This document shows, in pieces, positions 9,318 to 19,598 of a stretch of DNA of 25,125 nucleotides. The DNA is from Jimgerdemannia flammicorona (Eukaryota; Mucoromycota; Endogonomycetes; Endogonales; Endogonaceae). The number at the start of each line of letters is the position of its first letter. Within the stretch, counting starts at the first letter, position 1. The notes beneath the pieces are model-generated. The model saw nothing but the letters and a program-made list of their open reading frames with translations, was not told the DNA's origin and searched no databases. The DNA lies in contig RBNI01001013.1 in NCBI GenBank assembly GCA_003990745.1, forward strand, positions 1 to 25,125, in the 5' to 3' direction. Both the position numbers and the translations under genes were made by a program.

Positions 9318-10642
9318 ATGTTGAGAAAACATAGATATGACCACCCGGCCAATAAGTATTTACTTGGCTCCCCCTAAGCTCAACGTGCTTCAGCTTGCTG
9401 TCCCAAAGCTTGGCACCCTAAAGATGCCCAGCTTGCCAACACCCAGCCTGCTGAGCTTGCTGACACCCAGCCTGCTAAGCTTGCCAACACCCAGCCTGCC
9501 AAGCTTGCCAACACCCAGCCTGCCAAGCTTGCTGACACCCAGGTTGCCGAGCTCGCTGACTCTCAGCTTACTGACCCTCAGCTCTCTGATCTCCAGCTTG
9601 ACCACTAGCTCACCACCAGTCTGCAAGTACAAGGTCCCTCACCAGATCCCAATAATGCAACTCAAAAAAGTTAGTTTTTTTTTTTTTTCTTTTTAAATCA
9701 ATGTCTGAATTTTTTTCCTAATAACATTTGAAATATACATATTCTCCAGCTTCTAAGCCTGGGCCAGAGTGTAAATCTTACTACAATTGCTATTTTTGCC
9801 ATCAAGTTTGCCTAAGTACCACCTAGAAGTATTACCAAACCAATTTCCCAGATGCCCCAAACCTCATGGAGAAAAGGCCTTATAAATCGGACAATAGGTA
9901 TGCTTTTGCTGTGGCCAACAAATGTATTAAGAAAGTACATAATGACCAACTGAGGCAAGAAGTCATAAGAGTGATAGAAAACTATGCAAAAATCGTGGAA
10001 TATTCATCATACCACACCAGCTTCAAGGTGAATACCAAAGCATAGAATAAGCAAGGTTGTCTAGATAGAATTGACATCATGGATGAACACGAAAAACTGC
10101 TGGCCATATTTGAACGAGTACCAGTGAAGAATGACAAAATACTTTATATGCGACTGATGGATGACAGGCTTGTACATTTTGTTGAGGGGGGTGGTGGTGG
10201 AGGAGATGGAGAGGTGAGAGAGGTCAGTGCTAGTAGAGGAGTCGGTGCCAGTAGAGAGGTTGGTGGAGAGGTCAGCATGGGGAAGGTCAGCACAGGGGAG
10301 GTCAGCATAGAGGAGATCAGCATGGAGGAATATGAGGAGGTCAGTGCAGGGGAGGTTGGCATGGAAGAACATAGGGAGGTCAGCATGGAAGAATATGAGG
10401 AGGTTGGCACAGAGAAGGTCGGTGTGGAGAAACATGGGGAGGTTGGTACAGGAGAGGTCAGAATGGAGGAATACAGGGAGGTTGGCACGGAGGACAAAAT
10501 AGAGGTTAGCATAGAGGAGGTCAGCACAGAGGAGGATATGGAGGAGGAGGATATAGAGAAAAGCAGTTCAGAATATATAGAGGAAGATAGTTCAGAATAT
10601 GAGAAGGAGGAGGATCAGTTGGTTTATAGTGATGAAGAGTAA
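9318..10642 (+). pseudogene. Second gene of the hAT element, two exons, function unknown
   Basis: Exon 1 runs 9318-9669 and exon 2 runs 9750-10642, joined by GTTAGT..CTCCAG (intron 9670-9749). The frame after splicing is the same as the open frame from 10079 to the stop at 10640-10642, supporting the model. The protein starts MLRKHRYDHPANKYLLGSP, then carries about five 8-residue repeats (TQPAKLAN). Exon 2 starts with a Cys cluster (C-x5-C-x2-C-x3-C in ECKSYYNCYFCHQVC), then a charged helical region (about 9890-10180), a Gly run and a long acidic tail rich in EV, EE and SEY. Four in-frame stops (TAA near 9377, TAG near 9605, 9817 and 10045) show decay. I recognise no family. It may be an accessory protein of the transposon or captured host sequence. 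Confidence 0.55.
9428..9556 (+). repeat. 24-bp coding minisatellite in exon 1 of the second hAT gene
   Basis: About five units on ACACCCAGCCTGCCAAGCTT plus GCCA; 24 bp keeps the reading frame and gives TQPAKLAN-like repeats. Variation is mainly CTGA/CCAA and transitions. Confidence 0.8.
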
Positions 10643-10827
10643 GATCTATTCACACCAGTAAGTTCTTTATTTTCCTAATTTACTTCCTATTTATTTCTGA
10701 TTTCATTTTGATTTCTGATTCCTAATTATGTTTTTGTTTATTTATTCTAAATATATATCTTAGATGTGTAATATATATTTTTTTGGTGTCTTGTAGCTTA
10801 AAGGCCAATTAAAGACAGGTCTGTGTT

Positions 10828-11115
10828 AGGTTAAATATGGGTCAGGGTCAGGTCACATATATTTCTTGAGTCAGATCATGTATATTTTTTGGGTCAGGTC
10901 ACCTATATTTCTCGGGTCAGATCACATATATTTCTTGGATTGAGTTAAAGATGGGTTATATATAATTCCAGGTTGGGTTAAAGATGGGTGATATACATTT
11001 CTAGGTCAGGTTAAAGATGGGTAATATATAATTCTGGGTCAGGTTAAAGATGGGTGATATATTATTCTGAGTCGGGTTAAAGATGGGTGACATATAATTC
11101 CAGGTTGGGTTAAAT
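10828..11115. repeat. Right subterminal array of the hAT element, inverted 33-bp units
   Basis: Repeated GGTTAAAGATGGGT(A/G)ATAT units with 33-bp period in the better preserved part (about 10935-11115), and more diverged GGGTCAGGTCACATATAT units before it. They are the reverse complement of the left array. Confidence 0.82.
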
Positions 11116-11149
11116 ATGTACATGGGTCAGCTCAGGTTGTGATGCACTA

Positions 11150-11157
11150 ATCACAGA
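11150..11157. repeat. hAT 8-bp target-site duplication, right
   Basis: ATCACAGA. It keeps the C that became T in the left copy, so it likely shows the original target. Confidence 0.85.
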
Positions 11158-11766
11158 CTTCTTTTGCTCAAACCACATGGAGTGGGCTAATCCACACAAG
11201 TATCTTTCAGGAAAAAGCAATATGTTTTCAAGTTTTTACTTCATTAATACTAATATATAAGGTATAGCAGAAGTTTAGCAATTATATATAATAAGTTTTA
11301 ATAAGCTTTGATAAAATAGTGAAATAAACTAGAGTGTTTGGCCTTCTTAAGAGTTTTGTAGTGACTGCTGAAACTGGAGGTGCTGGAGAAAGTAGAGGTG
11401 AACAGAGAACAACTGAGATAAAGAATTAATAAGGTCTTTTTCTCTACTACTTTACTAGTTATAAGATTTGATAGACAATCTTCTGAGTCTACTTTCTACA
11501 ACTAATACCCCCCTATATCTCAGGTTGGTTTGCTGTACTTGTTACAGAGTAGTGAGAGAGAGATAATAGTGATGAAAGTTCTCAGTAGAATATAGAGATT
11601 GGTGAGATTGAGATATATCTATTATAGACTTACTAGTTTCTTTATCTCTTTATATACCAAGTCTATCAAAAATCACTATAGAAGATCTAATAATAACTTT
11701 ATCAAAACTACCAATCTATAGACTAGTTACTAAGTTCACTTACCTTAGTAATATTATAAAAAAACA
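11158..11766. other. AT-rich remnant between the hAT element and the retrocopy
   Basis: No gene is visible. The first part follows directly from the hAT target (CTTCTTTTGCTC..). A diverged partial copy of the 4055 element starts near 11431. The last part (about 11600-11766) has the same decayed composition as the chromovirus sequence right of the retrocopy, so it may be that element's 5' leader or LTR. I could not identify an LTR border. Confidence 0.45.
11431..11590 (+). repeat. Second, decayed copy of the 5' part of the poly(A) element
   Basis: TTTCTCTACTACTTTACTAG and CAATCTTCTGAGTCTACTTTC, then CTCAGGTTGGTTTGCTGT, match 4065-4165 in the same order and spacing. Nearly all differences are transitions. 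Similarity fades after about 11560, and no poly(A) tail is visible. Confidence 0.65.
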
Positions 11767-11780
11767 ACCATATATCACAC
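11767..11780. repeat. Target-site duplication, left, of the riboflavin synthase retrocopy
   Basis: ACCATATATCACAC, next to the T-run. It matches 12618-12631 with one transition. Confidence 0.9.
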
Positions 11781-12617
11781 TTTTTTTTTTTTTTTTCAGG
11801 ATTACTTATTTTAATTATAATGCAACTATCCAGGAAAGGCACAGCCACAGAGTCGAATGTAACTGAAATGGCGTTTATCGCTATTCATACAACCAAATTA
11901 AATCTTCTCCCTCTCTTCTAACACATTCCTTACCAATTTCTCTAATATACTCTCTTCTCTCTCCCTCCCCTTCCTAGTCAAACCTGTAAATAACTCCTCA
12001 ACGTGCTTAAGTGTGTACTTGCCCACCATGTCTACCTCAATGTTGGCACTGTCTCCCACTTGCTTTTTTGCCTATATAACGTGATTCTGCATATGAGCAA
12101 TCATCAAGATGGTAAACCAGCACTCGCGATCGTTCACATCACAGACCATCAATGATGTACCATTGATGGCAATAAATCCTTTGGGGATAATATAGGGCAG
12201 CAGGCTGGAGTCTAGGAGGGTGAATCGGAGCCAGAGAGAGTTTTCTTTAGGGGTGATAGAGGTAATGGTTGCTGGAGAATCAATGTGGCCCTACACTATG
12301 TGCTCGCCAAAACGTTGGCCAGCTACCATTGCCCATTTGAGGTTGACCTTGTCACCAACTTTGAGGTCACCCAGATTCGTTTTTCGCAGTGTCTCAGGTG
12401 CAATACTGAGCTTAAACCAATCCTTGTTGAACTTGGTAACAGTTAAACAAGTGCCATTCACAGTAATGCTATCTCCAATGTGGCAGTTGGTCAAGACAAT
12501 AGAGAAGTCGCCCACAGTAACGCTCCAGCCATTCCCACCAGAGGAGGAGGTATCTTGTAGAATGATGGACACAACTGTGTCCATATGCTCAATGATGCTA
12601 GTGAACATAGTAATTTG
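11781..12617 (-). pseudogene. RIB5: Processed (retroposed) pseudogene of riboflavin synthase
   Basis: Reading minus, a 9-base leader precedes ATG at 12608. An intronless frame then runs to TAA at 11898-11900 (236 codons), followed by a 3' untranslated region of about 100 bases and 16 A (T-run at 11781-11796). Riboflavin synthase converts two 6,7-dimethyl-8-ribityllumazine molecules into riboflavin and a pyrimidine. Its two lumazine-binding repeats are visible: MFTSIIEHMDTVV, GDSITVNGTCLTV and APETLRKTNLGDLKVG in the first; GHIDSPATI, FIAINGTSLMV and QVGDSANIEVDMVGKY in the second. Two in-frame TAG codons (12291-12293 and 12072-12074) stand where Gln is expected (EHIV-Q-GHID), consistent with CAG-to-TAG mutation. 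The copy is flanked by 14-bp duplications, so it is a retrocopy. The active parent gene must lie elsewhere. Confidence 0.92.
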
Positions 12618-12631
12618 ACCATATGTCACAC
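12618..12631. repeat. Target-site duplication, right, of the riboflavin synthase retrocopy
   Basis: ACCATATGTCACAC, nine bases upstream of the retrocopy ATG. Confidence 0.9.
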
Positions 12632-15600
12632 TACTCCTAAGATAATAATATCTGAAGAAAGTTTACTATTATCTTACTATATAAGTGATGAGAATAATAA
12701 AATAATATTAGTAGACAAAAAGATAGCAGCTCTGACTAATCAAGTAGTCATACTTATCCAAGTCCTCTACCTTAGTATCAAAACAAATAAGCTCACAAAA
12801 GATCTCTGATTTATATTATTTAAAGATAAAGCAGACTAAGTAACTATATTCATAAGATAAGTTGATACTAATTACTATATCAATGGATGAAATAATAATC
12901 AAAACCCTGACAGTACTCTCAATAATAATAAGTACTATGAGATTGAAGTTCTCTATACAACTACAGGCTCACAAGTAGAGAAAGTCATCACCTATATTAT
13001 ATATAGAAATAACTACTCAGTAGTAGTACAATATCTCAGTATATCTTCTTATATACTTAGAAAATCTGTACTGAAATCAATATAAGTAAAGGAAATAATG
13101 ATCACTCTGACTATAAAGTCTACTCAGCTACCATAAACCTAAAAAAGCTAATTATTCAATAGTTCTATAGCTCTACTCACATCTCCAAAGCTAAAACTAA
13201 ACTCAAAAACCTCTGATTCTATAATGATGGAAAAGAAAGTATTTGTAACAAGATTAGAAACTCTTCTGAATACTATAAGAGTAGAATATAGCTGATATAA
13301 CAAACTGTAAATAGAATCAGAGCAGCATACTTCTTTGATACTATAATTCTTAGATAGTTATTAGAAAAGATCTAAGAGCATAAATAACTATATGATTACT
13401 TATATAAGTAATAATGCTTAGAATAAGCCATTACTAGAGTATATACTATCTTAGTAGACCAAAGACTAAAAAATAACAGAAATAATAACAAAGGAGATAA
13501 GTGATATTAATTTAAAAAGAAATATAAATCTTGGAATAACTTCTGAAATTGCAAGAAAATTTTAAGAAATTGTCCAATAAGTAAATAGAGAAACTTATAA
13601 AGAAAGGAGTATATTTCTACTATAAAAAGAGAGGACATATGTCTTGTAAATACTCTAATAAGAAGACCAATATAAACAAAAGACCATTCTCCTCACACAC
13701 TATCACTATAATAGGAGATAATCTTAAAGAAATCTCTGAAAAAATCAAAGTGAAGAGATTCTATATTGCTGCAAAAATTCTAGATAAAGTATATAAATCT
13801 GATGCTAACTATGACCTCTACTCTAGTATAAAAGTAACCATCAAACTAAACAAATAAGTAACTATTAGCATAGGTATTAGAATAGAAGTCTCTAAAGAAA
13901 TCTATATCTATCTTATAGAAAGAAGCAGTCTGATTAAGGAAGAGAGACTCTGTATAGCTAGAGGAGTTATAGACTAAGAATTCAAAGACAAAATCAAGGT
14001 CCTGCTATATAATACTGGACAGAAAGCAGTCAAAATTATATATGGAAAATAAATTGTCTAAGCTATTATCAAGGTAATATATAATAATCTTAAAGTCAAA
14101 GAAATAAATAAACTATCACTCTCTGATAGAGAGAAAAAGCTTTCAGATTAATAAAAAAAAGTACTCTAACAAGACTAAGAAGAAGATCAAGATATAGAAG
14201 ATTGTTTGTATTGAAGACTGAGATCAGAAATAATAACAGTATATATATTCTAGCAGAATGATATTCTCATAGAGTCAAGATATACTATTTCAAATATATA
14301 GAAGAATATATTATATGTCTTCTTGAATTTAAGAAGTATAAGTCAACTATTCCAGAATAATAAAATGAAGAAATCAAGAATATTAATGATGAAGATGAAG
14401 ATGTACAAGATTGGGAAGAAGAAGTCTCTTTAGAAATAATTATTACTTGACAAGACAGTAATCCTGAATATATTCACTTATAAGAGAAAATTGAAAGAAA
14501 CTCTGTTAAAGTTCTCATTGACAGTAGAGCAAGCAAGTGCTATCTTGATAAGGAGACTGCTGATAAGTTTAGACTCAAGATATAAAGAAACTCAGAAAGA
14601 AACATTATTATATTTAGAAATAAAATAACTCAGAAACTCTCAAAAATCTGCAAGAATATACTTCTATAACTAGAGACTATACTATAAAGCAGACCTTCTA
14701 TATTGTATATCTTTCAGAATATAATCTCATTCTTAGAAAATCCTGACTCACTTAAAAAAATCTACTTATTAACTAAAACCCAATACAATCTCTCTAAGAT
14801 ATATTAAGCTATAGCCAGAACAGATTAAGAAGAAAGCAAAACCCAAGTATAACATTATCTCTACTATTTAAATAAAAAAGCTAATCTGGAAACCAGAGTA
14901 GTATATCTATATATATACTATTAAAGAGTTACCAGTAGAAGATAATGATAATGATGATCTTTCCAAACTATTAAAGGATGAAGATAAAAAAAAAGAAAGC
15001 CTCCAGGAACTACTCAAAGACTATGAAAATATCTTTTAAAAACTTAAAGAACTATCACCTATCTAAGTAGTAGAATATAACATCAAAACTACTCTAGAAG
15101 TAGACCCTCTCTACTATAAAATCTATTGATTAGCTTAGTCTGAGCTAGAAACTCTTGAAGAATAGTTAGTAGATCTATTAAATAAAGATCTTATATATCT
15201 ATCAAAATTACCATATGGTATACTAATCCTCTTTATTTATAAGAAAGATAGAAGTCTCTATATATATATTGATTACTAAGTACTCAATAAGATATCTATT
15301 AAGAACTGATATATATTTTTATAAATCAATGAACTACTCAACTAAATATATAATGTCAAGATCTTTTTACTCATCAATCTTATATCTGGATATCACTAAA
15401 TTTATAATAAGAAAGAAAATATTCCAAAAATAGCATTTTGAACAAGATTTAGATATTACAAATTCTGTATAATATCTTTCAGACTTACTAATATATCAGT
15501 AACCTTCTAGATACTAATAAATAACATATTTTAAAAATACCTTAAAGTATTCATTTTAGTATACTTGGATAATATTATAATATATAGTATAAGCAGTACT

Positions 15601-16733
15601 ACTCACTGATAATATTTACAGATAATTTTGATATACTTTAAGAATATAAGCTCTTAGTAAAAAGAAAGAAGTATTGCTTCTTCAAAAAGAAAATTAAATA
15701 TCTAGAACACATTGTCTTAGTAAATAGCATTGATATTGACTCCAAAAAGACTGAAGCAATCTGCAACTAATCTATTCTGAAGACTCTTAAGTCTCTATAA
15801 GAATTTAATTAATTAACTAAATATTACTGAAAATTTATTTAAGAATTCTCAGTAATTATCTCTCTACTCATAAGCCTTTATAAGAAAGAAACCAATATTA
15901 AAAAAATAGATAGAAGAATGTACTACAGTAATATATAAATACTCTTAAGAGAATACTAACTAATATGTCAATCTTGATCAGCCTAGATCTTATAGAACTC
16001 TTCACTATTACTACAGATATCTCAAATATCACTATTAGAACTATATTGATCTAGTATGAATATCTAGTTATATACCTGTCCCAGAAGCTAAATAAGTATA
16101 AAAAGAACTATATAATATAAGATAAAGAACTTCTTACTATTATCTGATCTCTGTAATTATAAAGATATTTTCTTTTCAGTAAAAAATTTACCTTATAGAT
16201 AGACTATCAAGCTTTGTAATATATTTAGATATAACTAATTCTTATAGAAAAACAAGTATGATAGATGCAGATCCTTGCATCTTTCAATATTAAAATCAAG
16301 CATATTACCAGTACTAAGAATAAAGTAACTGATATACTTTTCTTATAATAATTAGTAACATCACTATTAGTCTATTTGAGAAAGTTAAAAAAGAGTATAC
16401 CAAGAATACTAATATATATAAAATTATTAAAAAAATTCTCAAAGAAAGAAGTAATATTATGAAGAAGATATATAAGAATATTTTTATTCAAAATAGATAT
16501 ATATATCTTGATAATATAAGAATTTGAGTTTCTGATACTCTTATCTATTTATAAATTCTATAAGAATTATATAATATACTTACAGCTAGTTATATGAGAT
16601 TTGATAAGATATACTAACATATTATTTGAGATTTCTACTGGTCTAAGATAATAGCTAATATTAAAAACTATATTATATTTTATGATATTTACCAATGATA
16701 TAAGCCTAGAAATCAAGCTTTAGCTAGAATACT
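12632..16733 (+). mobile_element. Decayed Ty3/gypsy chromovirus, 5' part (gag to mid-integrase)
   Basis: Plus-strand remnant of an LTR retrotransposon polyprotein, riddled with stops. In order I see a zinc-knuckle remnant (YYKKRGHMSCKY, near 13610-13655), an aspartic protease active site VLIDSRASKCYLDKE (about 14508-14552; DSG changed to DSR), then reverse transcriptase. RT landmarks are LPYGILILFIYKKD, IDY-VLNKISIKN, RFRYYKFCIISFRLTN and VYLDNIIIYS (15559-15588, where YLDD has become YLDN). Decayed RNase H and the integrase zinc-binding region (NYIIFYDIYQ-YKPRNQA) run to 16733. Gly-to-Arg, Asp-to-Asn, Trp-to-stop and Gln-to-stop changes are what G-to-A and C-to-T mutation gives. The element continues at 23504 after two insertions. 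Its start is left of 12632, probably beyond the retrocopy. Confidence 0.87.
16729..16733. repeat. Target-site duplication of the dUTPase element, left
   Basis: ATACT, identical to 23099-23103. Confidence 0.9.
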
Positions 16734-18225
16734 TGTAAGAGGGTTGCTTTTTGATAACTGTTATATAGTTCTGAAAGGGTTTTCTGGAAGTTCTGGATAT
16801 TCTGGAAGACTGTTTTCTTATGGTCAAGATCAATTTCATATGGAGTACGTCCTCTACGCTTATTGATTTCAAGATCAGGTTGACGTCTCAACCAAAGTCC
16901 TTTTTCAGACTAGTTCTGGATGTTCAGGATTTTCTGTATTTCAGGAAGTTCAAGAAACCAAGACCAGCTTAGTTGAATTAGCATATCACTACAGACAATA
17001 CCCAATTAGGAATTTTCATAATGGGGTTAGGAGTGGGACCTAATGGGGAGTGGATTTACTTAAGAGTGGTTTGTGGGTTATTAAATAGATTTATTTGCTA
17101 TTCATGATATTGCTATACTAGGAGTAGTTGTGTGAAGGAATATTGTAGAGAAGTGCTCAGGAGTTGTGTTTGGATTGTTCAGGTCTGAGATTCTAAGGTC
17201 TGAGGGAGGGAGTATTTATACTAGTGAGGGACTATCTGGACTATGCTAGATATGAATGTAGCACTAAGTGCCTTGCTGAGTCGGAATGCAGTCACATAGT
17301 ACAAGTGTGATCTGACATGTCAAGAGATCGTCTGACTACTGAGTCAGTTCACAGTCACATCATATAAGGCTAATCTAACTATACTATGACTGCTAAGCTA
17401 TTTATAGGTTTAGATGCTGTCTGGGTAGTCTTCGATAACATTACTATTGATGACATCATTGCTGGCAAAGTCTGAGCAGTTTTCTGACTTCTGACATCAT
17501 CAGTTTCAAGGTGTCGTCACTTCTATCTCTTGCAAGATTAAGGCTGTCCCTGGTGGCGGTGGTTATATAAGGATAACAGGTCTTGGTTCTCTTTTTTTTT
17601 TGGTCTGCTGGTGCATTTGTGAGGACTGGCCATTCTTGTCTAGGGTGAGGGCTCCCAATGTCGCGGCTGGGAGTTCAAACCTCTCAGAAATGATATTTTC
17701 TATAATTCAAGGCAATTTCTAGTAGTAATATCTGTCACATGGATGACTTAAGATTGGTTTCAATGATGTCGGCTTTCTTGAGTTCAGATGAAGCATCCAT
17801 CACTCTCCAATGGAGGTGATACAGATAGAGCATACAGAGTTGTTCAAATACATTTTGCTTCTGCTAAGTAATAAGGTCTTGTATAATCATAGTGTATCTT
17901 GGTCTCAAGTTGATAAGTATAGTTTGTGAACCTTTTGATAGATAAGATAGGGTTCTTTTTGTCTCGATTTGAGTTTGGTACTTCCAGTTTCCTTTTGTAA
18001 TAGTACAGTATACCAAACTAGTTATAGCAGTTTAGAGTCAGTCTTATAGTTGTAGTACTTCTTCTAGTATTCTTGTATCTTGGTGGTGGGTTCTCGTACT
18101 TACTGGCATATTTTGTATAACCAGATGATCTCTTCAGTAACTTGTTTTGTAGTCTCACATGTGGTTTCCAAATTAGTTCTGAGGATACCATGCAATTTTG
18201 GTGGCTTGGAGGTTGTACACTTACA
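16734..18225 (-). repeat. 3' LTR of the dUTPase element (minus-strand orientation)
   Basis: Starts TGTAAGAGGG and ends CACTTACA on the plus strand, giving a 6-bp terminal inverted repeat (TGTAAG/CTTACA). It aligns along its length with 21619-23098; differences are mostly transitions, plus a 12-bp indel near 17320 and a 1-bp indel near 16757. A TATA box for minus-strand transcription, TATAAATA, lies at 17213-17220. A TGAGTCA word (Gcn4/AP-1-like) occurs at 17340-17346. Confidence 0.93.
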
Positions 18226-18226
18226 A

Positions 18227-18239
18227 CTCTCTCCTTCTT
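18227..18239 (-). promoter_or_regulatory. Polypurine tract
   Basis: AAGAAGGAGAGAG on the minus strand, one base before the 3' LTR TGTAAG. Position and composition fit the plus-strand primer of an LTR element. Confidence 0.8.
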
Positions 18240-19182
18240 AGCTTTCGACGTCCTCGTCAGGGCCTTCTAATTTGTTCTGGTGTTGTTGTACCATTTGGAT
18301 GGTTCTTGTGGCTGTATTTGTTGAAGATTTGTTCAACTTTGTATTCTTCTTGGTCATTAATAATGACAGATACAGGTGGTTCTGTAGTTTGGTTCAGAAA
18401 TGTGTCTCGGATCTTCTGGAGTAGTGGTCTGACATGGCTGTCAACTTTGGAAAAGTCTTCTTCAGAGTTCTTGGGTTCTCCTTTGGATGGATGGATGGAG
18501 ATAGTAAAAAGGGAGCATTTCTTGGCCAATTTCTTGAGTTGTAGCTTGTTGATATGGGTGATCTTTGGTCCAGAGTCACTAGAGTTGAGTGGGTCCTTTT
18601 TACCTTACAGCTTGAAGTTGTGGTATCCTTTCTTGATGGTCAGAGAATGGTTTACCCAATCAATCATGAGGTTCTCTTGTTTTAACCATGTGGTTCCAAG
18701 AATGATCTCATTGTCAGGAAGTAGTACAATTTGGAGGGTAACATATACTCGATAGTCATCAATTCAGAAGGGTAGGTTGTGGACTTCTTTGCTAATGACA
18801 TGTGAGGTTCTATCAGCTATGGTAACTGCTTGAGTTTGTTGTACTGGAGAGGTGAAGACCTTGAGTCTGTTGGCTGTTTCTTCATTGATAAAGTTGCCTG
18901 AGGCACCACTGTCTATCATAATCTTGACAGGTGCTCGGTTGACAAAAGCTTGGAGTGTAAGCAGTTTGTCAGATCCAATGGTAGTGATTTCAGTTGTAGG
19001 AGCTTTCCTTCTGTTGGTTCTTCTTTGAGCCAGTTCATTGACACAAGAGAAGCAATCATCAATCATTCAGAAAGAGTACATTCTAATGCCATGGGGACAT
19101 CGGCCACTTGGTATATATCCATCTTCGATTTTCTTATAGAATTGTTCTTTTTTGTTCATGTTAGGTTGGGCTGGGGCTTTAT

Positions 19183-19598
19183 TTGATAAGCCAAATCCTT
19201 TGGATCCTTGGATAGTAGGTAGTAGTTCAGGGACTTCCTTGACTGTCAGGTTTGACTCAATTCTTTCAAATAGGATCTGGGCAATGCAGAAGCCTATAGG
19301 GATCTTGAAGGGTGTCCAACTGTGGTTTCGGATAAGGACAATGATTTTGCCTGTATAATCTTCGTCAATGACTCCTCCTTCTACTGAGAGTCCTTTCAAT
19401 ACTAGGCTACTGCAACAGCATATTCTTCCAACATGTCCTTCAGGAATTTGGATACTGATTCCTATAAAGACTTGCTTGACTTCTTGGTTGGAAACTGTAG
19501 CTTCTTCAGCTGTATACAGGTCATATCCAGCTGCTTTTTGACTTCCTTTGGTTGGGGCCTTAGCAGTTTGTCTTAACTTGACAAAGTCTAGTGTTCTG
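19183..19598 (-). other. dUTPase domain embedded between nucleocapsid and protease
   Basis: About 138 residues, the usual length of a trimeric dUTPase subunit, with all five motifs in order. Motif 1 is AGYDLYTAEE (19534-19501), motif 2 GRICCCSSLVLKG, motif 3 EGGVIDEDYTGKI with the catalytic Asp, motif 4 IPIGFCIAQILFER and motif 5 GSKGFGLSN (near 19206-19183). The enzyme hydrolyses dUTP to dUMP and pyrophosphate, limiting uracil in DNA. This stretch has no stop. Motif 2 lacks the usual Arg (PRSSL reads CCSSL), and motif 5 lacks the usual Arg before the glycines, so activity of this copy is doubtful. Confidence 0.88.

Larger units (their letters stand above)
5278..11149. mobile_element. hAT superfamily DNA transposon with two genes
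   Basis: The ends are TAGTGC at 5278 and GCACTA at 11149, matching the short YA-N-NG terminal pattern of hAT elements. They are flanked by an 8-bp duplication, ATTACAGA (5270-5277) and ATCACAGA (11150-11157), that differs by one transition. Each end carries an array of 33-bp subterminal repeats in inverted orientation. The interior holds a decayed BED-finger hAT transposase on the minus strand (left half) and a second, unrelated gene on the plus strand (right half), with two palindromes between them. Total length is 5872 bp. Multiple in-frame stops make it non-autonomous now, though its ends look intact. Confidence 0.9.

Noticed and set aside
9337..9696. Plus-strand open frame of 119 codons with TPSLLSLP repeats
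   Set aside because: It is out of frame with the spliced second hAT gene. The TQPAKLAN frame connects through the intron to the long exon 2 frame and is preferred.
10144..10527. Minus-strand Ser/Thr-rich open frames opposite the acidic tail
   Set aside because: They are the complement of a low-complexity acidic coding region, with no independent support.
12220..12618. Plus-strand open frame of 132 codons
   Set aside because: It is the antisense shadow of the riboflavin synthase retrocopy, which reads on the minus strand with clear lumazine-binding motifs.
18226..18640. Hidden reverse transcriptase between protease and polypurine tract of the dUTPase element
   Set aside because: Only about 400 bp are available, no YxDD or integrase motif is present in any frame I read, and the LTR begins at 18225.
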